Shown here: one piece after another, positions 44,470-55,399 of the stretch | Position numbering within the stretch: the first letter of the stretch is position 1 | Layout of the letters: every line of letters starts with the position of its first letter | From: Gonocerus acuteangulatus | Lineage: Eukaryota; Arthropoda; Insecta; Hemiptera; Coreidae | Reading direction: 5' to 3' | DNA length: 64,000 nt | Assembly: GCA_946811695.1 (NCBI GenBank) | Contig: OX328130.1 | Span: 68,982,813-69,046,812 of the forward strand | The notes under the pieces: model-generated | The model's input: the letters and a program-made list of their open reading frames with translations, nothing else | Told to the model about the DNA's origin: nothing | The model's database searches: none | Translations under genes and position numbers: made by a program

Positions 44470-44715
44470 TGTCCGGGTGGGATTGTGAAGTTTAGGATAG
44501 ACCTTCAGGATTAGGATGGTGGGACAATTTGGAATGGAAAATTTGGAAACGGGTTTTAGCAAAGTCAGGGACAAATGGGATGTTAATGTCATTATGTCGG
44601 GTTTTGTTGGATACGTAGAAAGGTGCGTTGACAATTTTGCGGAGAACTTTGGACTGGAATGCCTATATTCTGTTGATGTTGAATGTTTTTGCAGATCCCC
44701 AGAGAGGGAAGCAAA
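44470..44715 (-). pseudogene. Jockey-clade LINE ORF2 C-terminus, fragment
   Basis: On minus: LWGSAKTFNINRI, a stop, AFQSKVLRKIVNAPFYVSNK, then TRHNDINIPFVPDFAKTRF and SHHPNPEGLS. This is the conserved Jockey tail 'QLWG...RFQSK.LR.I.NAPWYV.N..IH.DL.IP.V' ending 'HPNP'. One in-frame stop. It sits between the 116-bp array and repeat J. Confidence 0.82.
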
Positions 44716-45030
44716 AATATATGTGCCTCAAGCAGCACAACTAAAACAGTTTGAAATAATTGCCCATTTTTGTGCGTCTTGATATTTTTATCATTGGAAA
44801 TGCTTTTTATAAATTTAAATAAATTTGTTTTTTGTTTTAAACCTTTGTGTAATCTTATAGATATACCTAATCCTGCAAGTAATAGATAATTCAACACAAT
44901 AACATTAAATTCTTCATTGCACAGGTATGTAAGGAATAGGGGAAGGAACTATCGAATAACTATCGATAGTATCGATATATTATAACCGATAGTATCGCCC
45001 TATCGACAGTGCTGAACTATCGACTCTCGC
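44712..45030 (-). repeat. Dispersed repeat family J, copy 2
   Basis: Minus copy of 14516-14775, with 'ctatcgatagtatcgata' and 'accgatagtatcg' palindromic motifs at 44950-45000. Contains a 24-27 bp stretch absent from copy 1. Confidence 0.65.
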
Positions 45031-45550
45031 TCATCCCTAGGCTGGGGTGACACATTTGTAGTTGTTTTACATTGACTTGTGTCACTTTAGAAATATTAGT
45101 GCAATATTATCGACATATATAGCTAAAGTTAAATGCAATACACATTATGATGCGTTATGACACCGATATTTATCTTGATACACCTGGTGCGTATTTAGTC
45201 ATTCCATAATTTGACGTTTCGCAGGTCGGTACTGTCTCGTAGGTTGTTCATTATTCAAATTCATAAGGGCGAATTATTTTTTTTTTTCCCCCGAAGGTAA
45301 TTTAATTTTTGCCTAAGTTTTGATGGATCCTCCGTAAGCCCTCCTCCCATCCATCTAGCGGTAGCTATGTTCGAACATCAGTCAACCAATGCCATACATA
45401 ATTCATGACAAAGCCCTACATATTAAAGGAGTTCTCCTTCTTCCATCACCAGCCCGGTGGAAGTATCGACCTGTCTTCTAATCAACAGGAGGATCTGCTC
45501 ACCGTGTGCTTATTCATAGCCTTGCTGTGTCTACCGATAAACATTGCCGC
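45031..45550. other. No gene recognised
   Basis: Unique-looking sequence up to the next Helentron-like copy. Confidence 0.5.
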
Positions 45551-45554
45551 TTTT

Positions 45555-45692
45555 AGCGCGTTTCCTCACTCCCTCCATACGGAGGAAACCCTTAGCTTAT
45601 AAGGGTCCCTTATCTTATTTCGCAATCCGGAAGAAAAATTTACGTTTCAAGATCAATGGGATCTGATCATGAAAATAACAGTGGTTCAAATT

Positions 45693-45765
<73 letters not shown>

Positions 45766-45973
45766 GTTTCGAATTATACGAAAGATCTTTGTACCAAATA
45801 TCATCAAAAACGGACCGGAGAGAAAGGAACAGCAGTAAAATGGTCCGATTTTGATTACATTTAATACAAAAATCTATCATTATTTTACCTATTAAAAATC
45901 ATTTAATACAAAATACAAAAAGGGTGGCAACCTGTAGATAGCCCGGCGCTAATGGCCAAGATGTAGATGCACC

Positions 45974-46024
<51 letters not shown>

Positions 46025-46330
46025 TCGTGTAATTTGAAAGGTAATGTTCGTTAACAATCAGAATTCGTCCACTGGAACACGGCTTTAAAGAGAAATTCGA
46101 AATTCGCGCAAAAAAATTGTAACGCCTGCGTTTTCGAGTTTATATAGCTTACTCGTTTTACTCGGAAAACTATTTTTAATGCGAAATCTGTAATATTTTT
46201 TTGAAAAAAGTGAGTAAACATTTTGGTTACTCATAACCAAAATATTTTGTATATGTTTAATATTCAAACATGTTAAAAATATTTGAATTTTCAAGTTAAA
46301 ATGTATATAGTTACGTATGGTATATAGTTA
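45555..46330 (+). mobile_element. Helentron/DINE-1-like subfamily A, 5' part (A5)
   Basis: Starts AGCGCGTTTCCTCAC with the partner 'ggaggaaacc', then 'caaatttg' and ~68 bp of (TA)n (45693-45761). It resumes after a nested LINE tail with 'ctttcgtgtaatttgaaagg'. The 3' stem-loop end is missing. Confidence 0.7.
45873..46011 (+). mobile_element. LINE 3' tail nested in A5
   Basis: Ends with 'ggcgctaatggccaagatgt', 'agatgcaccgtt' and a run of about 42 A. 'aaaaatct' flanks both sides as a probable target duplication. Same LINE terminus as 32150-32185. Confidence 0.75.
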
Positions 46331-46860
46331 TCTATGGTTTTTTTTAAAAAAAAAAAAATAAAAAAAAATACACAAATACAAATAAATATTATAATTATTA
46401 GCTCGTTTTCTAATCCATATTTAGGAAATATGGATTAGAACAACTAGTCTCCAAAAATATTGTGTTATTTGTTTCATTACATTATTCTCAAAATGACGAT
46501 TAACGAAATAAACGACTATAGAGTCGATGAAGAAGGCTGTGGTACAATTAATTATACAAGAAGACGGACACGGATAGAGGTTGGCAGCACTGCTGAAGGA
46601 GCGGGCTCTTATCGCTACTCTTCAGTCAGCTGATTCTTATCAACATCACCCCTAGAATTCCCGCCTTTTCCCTTTCCTCCCCGCGCAATTAATAACTATC
46701 CCTTGCATTCAATCTGATTTCCTTCCAACCAACTTTTATATTTTTTTTAAATTACTGTCTTTCCTATATTCTGGTGCAGTATTTAATAACGCCTTATAAC
46801 AACCTTAATGATTTAAAAATAAAAACCCTTAATTACTAACCACATCCAACTTTTCTTTTT
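46331..46860. other. No gene recognised
   Basis: A-rich patch 46345-46385; a short inverted pair 'taatccatatttaggaaa'/'tatggatta' at 46415-46440. Otherwise nothing. Confidence 0.5.
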
Positions 46861-46861
46861 T

Positions 46862-46991
46862 AGCACTTTCCTCCGAAGGAAAGTTGCTATTGAGGTTGGA
46901 CTCATGACGGAATTTTTGAAAAATTTCTTCAAATCATTATCGATCCTACCTAGTAGACACCGAAAATGACCCCCGTTAAAATTTATATATA

Positions 46992-47044
<53 letters not shown>

Positions 47045-47941
47045 CTGTTAACACGATAGCGGCCGGACTTTTTGTTTTTTCGTCACGAAACTTGGTATAT
47101 AGCATTCAATTAGCAAACGATTGAACAAGTTCGTTAACCACCAAAGTCGGTCCACCGGAAGGGGGGGTTTACCCCGAATCCAAAACACTAATTTGACTAT
47201 GTCAGCCGTAATATTTGTTATATTTCAACGAAACTTGGTATTCGTAGTGGTAATATAGAGAGAAAAGTGAGATATAAAAATGAACTAAATCGGTTCATAA
47301 GGAGGGGGGGTTTACTCCGGACCAACAATACCAATTCGCCACTACCAGCCGTGATTTTAGGTATATTTCGACGAAACTCGGTATTCATAGTGGTAATCTA
47401 CAGGTAAATATGTGTTGTAAAAATAAACTAAATCGGTTCATTAGGAGGGGGGGTTTACTCCGGACCCAAATTTTTAATATACTCATACTCGTCGTAATTT
47501 CTGCTGTATTGTAACGAAACGCGGTATACGTCGTGGGTAACTCATGAGAAAGAAGTGTTATAAAAATGAGCTGAATCGGTCAATCGGAAAGGGGGGTTTA
47601 CTTTGTAATATATTTCAATAGAAAAGCCAGCCAGACATAGGTCCACAAAGGCGCCGCAAGGAACGCTAGAGGGACTGTATCCGGTTCCTGCGTTAGATCA
47701 AAATACGATAATATGAGGTTTATTGTATTTATTAAGTAGTGTAATATGTACCATGTGTAAACATAACTCTGGAAGCAAATTACTAATTTATCATTTACTC
47801 ATTACAAAATTAAAAGAGAACTATTCATGTTTTTATTTTATTTATGTAGGATATTTTAAGCAAATTGTTCTGGAAATCAGTCTACACTACCCAAATTCTG
47901 AGGAAAGTGCTTAGTTATGCAGCTCCTGCGTGACGGACTTT
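46862..47941 (+). mobile_element. Helentron/DINE-1-like subfamily B, full copy B1
   Basis: 5' end AGCACTTTCCTCCGAAGGAA forms a hairpin (CTTTCCT/AGGAAAG). (TA)n follows at 46985-47040. Then about four ~140-bp units each with 'gaggggggg' and 'tttactccgga'. 3' end: GAGGAAAGTGCT (inverse of the 5' end), then the stem-loop GCAG-CTC-CTGC and 'gtgacggacttt'. Confidence 0.75.
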
Positions 47942-47949
47942 ATTTATTA

Positions 47950-48165
47950 CTAGCTGACTACCCGTGCTTCACCACGGCCGATAAGTAGTTTTTATATTGC
48001 TTTAAATAAAAATTAAGTTAAATTAAATTAAAATTGGTATTATCAAAATTAACGCTACTACATAACTTTGTAGAGCTTATTATTGCACGGACGGAGTTAC
48101 CCAGAAAACACCATGTGGAGGTAACCGTTGGGGATTAAAAAAAGAAAAAAGACCACAACCACTTT
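47950..48165 (+). repeat. Dispersed repeat family C, 5' fragment
   Basis: 'tagctgactacccgtgcttc' start, then diverged sequence to about 48165. Confidence 0.65.
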
Positions 48166-48167
48166 AA

Positions 48168-48953
48168 AAGTTAGGTAAACAGACACAAATACACGTTGAA
48201 AAGAATAAAACTAACGACTTTGAAGTTTTAAGCACTTCGATTGACATCGCCCCAACGAACATTACAATAGAATCTTTTTTGTAGAGAATTTAGTAACCTT
48301 TCGAATAGCCGCATTCCACTTACTACGATTTCCCGGCCGTTTTCGAGATATTTTAGAAAATATACTGAGATCCGAAAACTTTGTATCACCACTAATACAA
48401 TTGTTTTTCCATATACTTCTCACCTCCAAACGATACCAAATTTTAAATATCTTAGATTAGATGAATGTCAAATACCTGGTACAAGTTTTAAGTGAACCAA
48501 TCATCGTTTCTGAATACCCAAACACAAAATTAGTTTGGAAAAGTATTTCTAGCAATTTTTCTCGTAAACGGTAACAGAAATCGCGTTAAATATGGATTCC
48601 TTCGTTAAAAAACCTATACAGCGAGTACCTGCAAGCATATGGACTCGGAAATGTAGGCGTTCTGATATTTAAACTTTGGTATCGTTTGGAGGTAAGATGT
48701 ATATGGGAAAACATGTATGGTGATGTTAATGGTGAAACAAAGTTTTCGGATCTCAGAATATTTTCTAAAATATGTCGAAAACTGTTAGGAAATCGTAGTA
48801 AGTGGAATGCGGCTATTCGAAAGATTACTAAATTCTCTACAAAAAAGATTCTGTTGTAATGTTCGGTGGGGCGATGTGAATCGAAGAGATAAGTGCTTAA
48901 AACTTAGAAGTTCTTAGTTTTATTCTTTTCAACCTGTATTTGTCTCTGTTTAC
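48168..48953. repeat. Inverted pair of subfamily A internal segments
   Basis: Left arm 48168-48440 and right arm 48675-48953 are inverse copies of the subfamily A 3'-internal segment (e.g. 'tgtagagaatttagtaacct' at left, 'tactaaattctctacaaaa' at right), about 235 bp apart. Confidence 0.75.
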
Positions 48954-49096
48954 CTAACTTGTTCAACACTTCATAACAGAATGTACTGGATACACACCGG
49001 CAAGAAAAGTGAAACACATTGAAGGCAGCCTAGCTGAAATCTTACAGGACGACGAAAGAGCTGTACAGAAAGTAATAAAATATATATAGGCCTCTA
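48952..49096 (+). pseudogene. Jockey-like LINE ORF2 C-terminal fragment
   Basis: Frame VQHFITECTGYTPARKVKHI followed by GSLAEILQDDERAVQKVIKY and I-stop. This is the last ~48 residues of a Jockey-type ORF2 (H-x3-EC cysteine-motif end and the helical tail). Followed by an AT-rich remnant. Confidence 0.7.
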
Positions 49097-49175
49097 TCAA
49101 GAAATATAACAACATAGAACTGCCAATGACTCACACGCATAGAGGCAGTATAAATACATAAAAAATAAATCTACT

Positions 49176-50252
49176 ATATATTTGTCAAATACCACTCACT
49201 CACCTATCATCCCCCAGCCCAAGCCCCTGAAATTTTGAAATTTTGCATGGACACTCCCTATATAACGTAGGTACTCGCTAAGAAAGGATTTTTAGAGCAT
49301 GCAAGCCTAGACAGCAAGCGTTGCTAGGACGATAACAGAACAGCTGTTACCGTACATTATCTATTTCATAGTATTATTTTTAATTGAGGTTAATTTCCAC
49401 TATGATGGCAGTCCTTGAATTACTAGAAATAAACTGTCACTCATAGAGTTTTAATTGCGTTTCTTTTCTGCCTGTCCCCGTCAGATAGGCTTGCCATATT
49501 TTTGGAGAGTTAAACCGAGACACATTAATATGGGATGGGCATACCAGGGGGGGTTGGGAATAAAAACAGTACAAAGTATAAGCAAAATGGTGAGTTTTAA
49601 GCCTAGCAAGTAACGGGAAGGGGGGATCCTGAACTGTTAGTCTACCCAAACCTTAAAAATAAGAACGGATCATTTTTTGCTACTTGATTTTCTTAAAAAA
49701 ATCTCTCAGCCAAATAGTAGTGTCTGGCAGCTGGCAGCGCTGTGCAGGTAGTTCCAGCGTTTTACAGTTAGATTACTTCTCATATCTTTGACACTGTAAG
49801 CAGTAGTAAACATGTTGATTGTAGAAAAGTAACCGATTTATAAAAGATTCTTATAAACATGAATTCATTAATTTTTACATCTTACAGCCTTTTCCGGGAC
49901 ATTGATAAAACCTGGCGGGACACCGAAACAATTGCAAAATACAAACCGTGATGTATGGTAAGCCTATCCTTAGAGTTTTCTAGGTGAGGCAATAATATCC
50001 GGAACCCTTGCACAGCCTCCTCGCCTATAACCTTGGTAATGCTCGCAAATATAATGGGTGTTTCCAAATAAATTTTTGGAAACATAAACTTTTAAATTTT
50101 AACGCCCATTGAATAACATATAGTATGACGGGAACCGTGCTATAATAAAATGCACAAAATTGTATAGTAACGTAATTTTAATGAAACATTATTTAACGCA
50201 ATAAAATAACTACTTATCTGCCGTGAAGAAGCACGGGTATTCAGCTAGTATT
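49176..50252 (-). repeat. Dispersed repeat family C, near full length
   Basis: Read on minus from 'tagctgaatacccgtgcttc' (50252) through 'gttaaataatg', 'cacggttcccgtcatac', the 'gcgagcattacc' block and 'gttatcgtcctagcaacg' to 'tatatagtagatt' (49176). No coding capacity seen. Longest copy here, about 1.08 kb. Confidence 0.75.
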
Positions 50253-50896
50253 ATTATATAAGAGGTTTTTCTCTATTGATGAATGAGATTATATTCAAGA
50301 AACGTCGTAATCATATTTATCATGAGTTCTTCACCTATAGGACTGTGGATTCATTAGAAGTTTTAAGCGATACGAACAGGAAAAGGAATTCAGCACAGAG
50401 AACGCGATAAATTAAGTGCAGCGACCATAATGTCGAGAATAATAGCTCACTCGGCGATCATTGAATCCTGTACAGAAAAGGTTGAGTCGCTGATATTTCG
50501 AATCCTTTGTCACCTCGGAGTTCCTAATGACGTGAATTCTCCGAAATTCCTTTATACATAATTGCTAAAGAAGGGAGGGGGGATCGTTATTTACTCAGCT
50601 CATTTTAATTATTTCCTCCTCAATTTAAACTGCATTCCGTATAATTTAATTTACCTAAGTCAATTTTCCGCTCGGAAAAATTTCTGTAGTCTTAAAATTT
50701 ACATTTTAAGTTCCCATGAGAGTTTTAAGAATGACTTTGTATTATTTACTTTTCTTTTCCACCTAATTTTTGGATTTTTTTTTTTTTAATTAGTAAATCG
50801 TTCTACGTTGCTCGAAAATGTATTAACTTTACTTATTATTATTTTATTATTACTACATCATGGTGCTTAAAACCTACGCCTTTGCAGCAAGGATGA

Positions 50897-50968
<72 letters not shown>

Positions 50969-51009
50969 TTGGTCGTTAGGAATTAGAACAATTCTTTTAT
51001 ATATAAAAA
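50253..51009. other. No gene; (TA)n at 50899-50965
   Basis: AT-rich, one long TA tract. No feature otherwise. Confidence 0.6.
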
Positions 51010-51835
51010 AAAACTACCTGAATACCCGTGATTCGTGACGGCAGATAATTAGTTATTTTATGGCGTTAAATAATATATCACCAAAATTAAGGCGACTGCA
51101 TAATTTTGTGCAGTTTATTATAGCACGATTCCCGTCATACTCTAAGTTATTCGTCAATTTATAAGTAATCAAAATATAATGTTTCATAACATTGGGGCAC
51201 TCCGGACCAGTGTCATGAAACAAATAACGTAGAGATAACCCTTTATCTATAGATTAGCAGTAACAGCAGTTTAACCAGTGCAGGTTAGAATTCGCCGTCA
51301 ATAATAAATGCACGTTAAAATTTAAAGATTTATGTTTCCAAGACGTCACTTTGACACACTAATTATATTTGCGAGCATTACCGAGAAGTGTCCTGACTGG
51401 TGGGTGGGGAGGCTGTGCAAGGATTCGGGACATTATTACCTCGGATACACCATTACCAGGTATGCCGTAAACTCTATGAGGGACAAAATCCCTCATTATT
51501 ATTTCTATTAATTCAAGGTCTGCCATCATAGTTGAAATTAACCGCAAATAGAAATAATATTAAGAAATAAATAAAATACGGTAACAGCTAGCCTGTTATC
51601 GTCCTAGCAACGCTTCCTGTCTAGGCGTGCCCGCCCTCTAACCAAATAAAAATTCCAATCCCTTTAAAAATACATAAAAATTTGAGTATCAAATAATCCT
51701 TTCTTAGCGAGTGTTTACACGCTAAAGAGAGTGTCCATGCAAAATTTCAAATTTTTCTGTCAAGTGTTTTGGACTGGGCGATGACAGGTCAGTGAGTGAG
51801 TGGTTTTAGACTAATATAAAGTAGATTGGACCAGT
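51010..51835 (+). repeat. Dispersed repeat family C, plus-strand copy
   Basis: 'tgaatacccgtgattcgtga' start and 'taatataaagtagattgg' end; collinear with 49176-50252 but shorter. Confidence 0.75.
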
Positions 51836-51857
51836 TTTAAAGACAGGTAGAGAAAAA

Positions 51858-52490
51858 GGGTCTTGTTTAGAACAGGCCCGCCAGTGATTTTATCTAGTAA
51901 CAGTTACTTATTGATAAATAAAAAAATATGGGTTAAAGGAACATATGATTTATTTAATAAAAACTTTTTACACATAACCAAAAACATTATCATACTTTTA
52001 ATCAGTTCCTCCAAGTACATCTGGAGGCCAAAATTCTACTATGTCCTTAAGGATTTTATCAAAAACATCTTCATTTGAGTTTCTCTGCCTCCACATGTAC
52101 TCACTGTTCTAAACAAGACCCCTCTTGCTGTCACATACCCACGTACCCTCATACACGCCACATTCAAACCGACATTCTCTTTGTTGCATCTATATTTTTT
52201 CCTTTCTTCGTAAATTATCATAATGTGGCCTTTTTTACAATATCTTTCTTTGGGTAGAATTCCTCTTTCGACAAAGAAAATCCTGGCTCGTTGCTCTTCT
52301 TTGCATAAATCGTAAACATCAAAAATATTCATAGTTTAATACTTTTATAACCGCAAATACACAAACAATACTAAATTAAATGGTATTTAAACATGTGTTT
52401 TTATTTCTGTATCGATGGTATCAAATTACATAGTATCAGTTACTAAATATCATTATAAAATCACTGGCGGGCCTGTTCTAAGCAAGACCC
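51858..52490. mobile_element. Merlin-like transposon remnant with 36-bp TIRs
   Basis: Inverted repeats start GGGTCTTG(T/C)TTAGAACAGG and continue through 'cccgccagtgatttta' with one mismatch. The 8-bp duplication GAGAAAAA lies at 51850-51857 and 52491-52498. It encodes a piece of transposase on minus. An 8-bp duplication agrees with Merlin. Confidence 0.75.
52039..52332 (-). pseudogene. Merlin/IS1016-type transposase N-terminus, truncated
   Basis: 97 codons from ATG 52332: CKEEQRARIFFVERGILPKE, then RYCKKGHIMIIYEERKKYRC. A 'gILp..r.C..GH.m......kyrC' pattern matches the N-terminal zinc-ribbon region of Merlin (IS1016/ISXO2-like) transposases. The later residues MRVRGYVTARGVLFRTVSTC are diverged. 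The DDE catalytic domain is absent and total length is about a third of the family norm, so it is a relic. The TIRs and duplication around it support the assignment. Confidence 0.6.
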
Positions 52491-52849
52491 GAGAAAAATA
52501 TCTTTACAAAACTTAATGACCATTTTTTTAGTCTCTCAGGCCTCTGAGTGGATCACTGGACCGACATCATAAGCCAGTTTTCCTACATATAGGGAGGGAT
52601 GAAACACACTAACATTCAAAAAAAGGGGAACAAAACAGACAGTGCTGGAACTATCGGTGAATTGAAGGTTAGTCGAATCCATGGCCGAAACTGGCTGGAG
52701 AGTGGACAGTCAGTAAGCCATGTTTGCAATGTAAACACACTTGAGAGCTTATCTCTTGAGACCGTTCGTATTACGGGTAGCCAACCCGTACTCGGCAAAT
52801 ACTGGTCCTTTTATGTTATTTGAAATTTTCGGCCTTTCCTCTGCTCGGG
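52491..52849. other. No gene recognised
   Basis: Short frame 52599-52823 without recognised motifs. Confidence 0.5.
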
Positions 52850-53709
52850 TTGGAAATGGAATACAATATGAATTTCTTTGTAAGTGACCTTTACGAATAT
52901 TAATCTATAAACTGGTCTGTTGAAACATTGTGAAACTACAGTACGATTTTTAAATCAACAAAAAACCCATATAATTTATTGCCTTTTGTGCTTAGATGAA
53001 GTTTAACAATGCTAAAAGTCCGACTCGCAGGAACTGCGTCATCTTAGCGCGGTTACGTACATATCGAAGAAATGAAATAGATTAGCATCACAAATCATCA
53101 GCGCTTATATCTCTGATTGACGCTGCCCCATCGAATATTGCTTCAGAACCTTTTTTGTAGAGAATTTAGCAAGCATTCGAATGGTCACCTTCCACTTACC
53201 ACGATTTTCCAACCGTTATCGAGATATTTACGAAAAATGTATGAATATCCGAAAACTTTTCATGTCTATTAATAAAATAATTTTTTTCGCATACTTCCGT
53301 AGCTCCAAATATAACCAAAATTTAAACATCTTAGTTTGGATTAATTTCCAAGATGTAAAAAATATTTCAATTAAATTCCGCGATTCACAAAAAAATAATG
53401 ACTTACAAAAACATTGATTCCACTTTTCTCAAAAAAGGTTACAGGTATCGCCTTGAAAATTGTTTCATTCGTTTTCCTATGTTAAGAAACCTACAAAACA
53501 AGTACCTGCAAGCATATAAACTCAAAAAATTAAGCGTTACGATTTTTTTTTGCGCGAATTTCGCCCCAAACACTATCTTCCAATGGGCGGATTCTGCTGG
53601 TTAACGAACTTGACCTTTCAAATTAGACGACAGATTTTTGTACCAAATTTCATCAAAATCGGACCATTTTTGAGCTTGCTAGAGCGCGAACAGACAAGCA
53701 TATATATAA

Positions 53710-53804
<95 letters not shown>

Positions 53805-54280
53805 AATTTGAACCACCTATATTTTCGTGATCTATGGGGTCTGAAACGAGAAACTTTCTAGTCGGCACTTCTGGATTGCGTCATGAGGTCAATCTCATAA
53901 GCGGGTTCTCCCTACGGAGATAGGGAGTAACCGCGCTAAAAAGAGTAAAGATGTTATTTATTGTAGAGTAAGAAGAGCGGAAACCCGCTAGGAATTCTTT
54001 AAGTATTTTATTATCAATTGTCCACTGATTTAGTCGATGGAGTATCAGACCTGAGAATATTTTACAAATTGTATTTTCGCAGGATATAGCTCTATAATTC
54101 TCAGGAATTGTAGAGCCACCTTTTCTTAAATAATGGAAAGATGACAGCTTTCTCAAATGATTTTGGAAACTCCCCTGTACAAAATAAATTATTATATACG
54201 ACAAGGAGACAATCAAGAAATCTGGGAGGATAGTTAGGACTATGAAAGACGTAGTAAATATTTCTTTATCAACCATCAAA
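52850..54280 (-). pseudogene. LINE reverse transcriptase N-terminal part, split by Helentron-like copy A6
   Basis: Minus strand 54280-53938 encodes GSFQNHLRKLSSFHYLRKGG, STIPENYRAISCENTICKIF, then SGLILHRLNQWTIDNKILKE and GFRSSYSTINNIFTL, i.e. RT motifs 1 and 2 (NYRxIS, GFR..ST..NI). After the 924-bp insertion the same protein resumes at 53013: SIVKLHLSTKGNKLYGFFVD LK, which leads into RT motif A. A stop follows soon after. The join of the two halves across the insertion marks the element ends. Catalytic YADD is not present. Confidence 0.85.
53014..53937 (-). mobile_element. Helentron/DINE-1-like subfamily A, full copy A6
   Basis: On minus starts AGCGCGGTTACTCCCTATCT with hairpin partner 'gggag', has two (TA)n tracts (53700-53803), and ends 'aaccgcgctaagatgacgca', stem-loop and 'gcgagtcggactttt'. 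It lies within a LINE RT frame in a T run. Confidence 0.82.
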
Positions 54281-54434
54281 ACTGTATGCTCCTAGCTTCA
54301 GAGCTTCTACACCAAAGGGAACTTGTGTGCACCTTCCTGTCTTAATTCTATTCCTCTTAAATTGGAAAGAGTGACACATTTTCAGTTGTGTTTTATTTTG
54401 AGTTGTATCACTTTAGAAATTCTAGTGCGATATA

Positions 54435-54740
54435 TTCTTATGTATTTCGACACGCTGAATCCGAATCCGGAGTCCGTTTCACTCCATTACGTCAGGTTTA
54501 AGAGCATTTGAAGGTAAAATTTCGTGTGAAATCGTTAAAGAAGAAATCAAAGCTTCAAAAAGAAATCAATCGTCAAGCTTCCATGGTTTCGAGGGTCTCT
54601 GAATCCGGATCCGAGGTCTGTCTCACCCCATCGCCGCAAAATCTAGTTCATTTTAAGGACAAATTTGTTTATTTTTCAAGAAATTAATCTCAAGTCAAAA
54701 TTCGTTTTTTTTGCAAAATAGACATGTTTTAATTCATTTT
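54435..54740 (+). repeat. Dispersed repeat family K (K2)
   Basis: 'atttcgacacgctgaatccg' start; 'tttaaggacaaatttgttt' and 'tgcaaaatagacatgtttt' match K1. Confidence 0.65.
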
Positions 54741-54957
54741 TAGTATAAATACATCCATAATAATTATATGATATTGTAATTTCTTGTTTTAAAATCACTT
54801 AATCACCAAATTTTATTCACATTAAATACGCATAAAAGTCCGTCACGCAGGAGCTGCATAACTAAGCACTTTCCTCAAAATTGGGTAGTGTCGAGTGCAT
54901 TCCTGAATAATTTGCTTAATATAACCTATATAGTTAATTAAAATAAAAACATTAATA

Positions 54958-55071
54958 CGAAGACAAGGTATAGTTGGGATTCGGCTAGGAGAAAAGCCTT
55001 TTTCTCCTAGCCGAATCCCAACTATACCTTGTCTTCGTATCTCTGCAACGGCTAACAATCTCCATCTTCAC
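54958..55071 (-). mobile_element. 114-bp mini-element E4 with a perfect 41-bp hairpin
   Basis: Flanked by 14-bp TAAAAACATTAATA at 54944-54957 and 55072-55085. On minus it begins like family E (agattgttagccgttgc), then folds back: arms 54955-54995 and 55000-55040 are perfect inverse repeats with a 4-nt loop, containing 'gttgggattcggctaggag'. Confidence 0.85.
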
Positions 55072-55399
55072 TAAAAACATTAATAGTTCTGCTCTTTTGC
55101 GTTTGTTATGAGCAGCTGTTTCAATTATTAATTTTGTAATTAATTTCCGTCCTTTCGAAAAAAGAAAAGGCATCACCCCTATCCTGGCTAGAAAAGGGTG
55201 GTAACCTGTAGATAACCCGTCCTAAAATTCGTTGTTAATAATAAATGGACGTTAAAATTTAAATAAAATAAAATTTCCGTCCAGAGTTTTTTGTACGCGG
55301 GGGGTAATAAATACTTCACATTTTCAAATAAGCTTCACATTTTCATCTATTGATCTTGATGAATAATAAAAATATAATAAAAAATTGTGACTGGAATAG

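Noticed and set aside
52599..52823. 74-codon ORF
   Set aside because: No motif, overlapped by an equally long antisense frame; no support.
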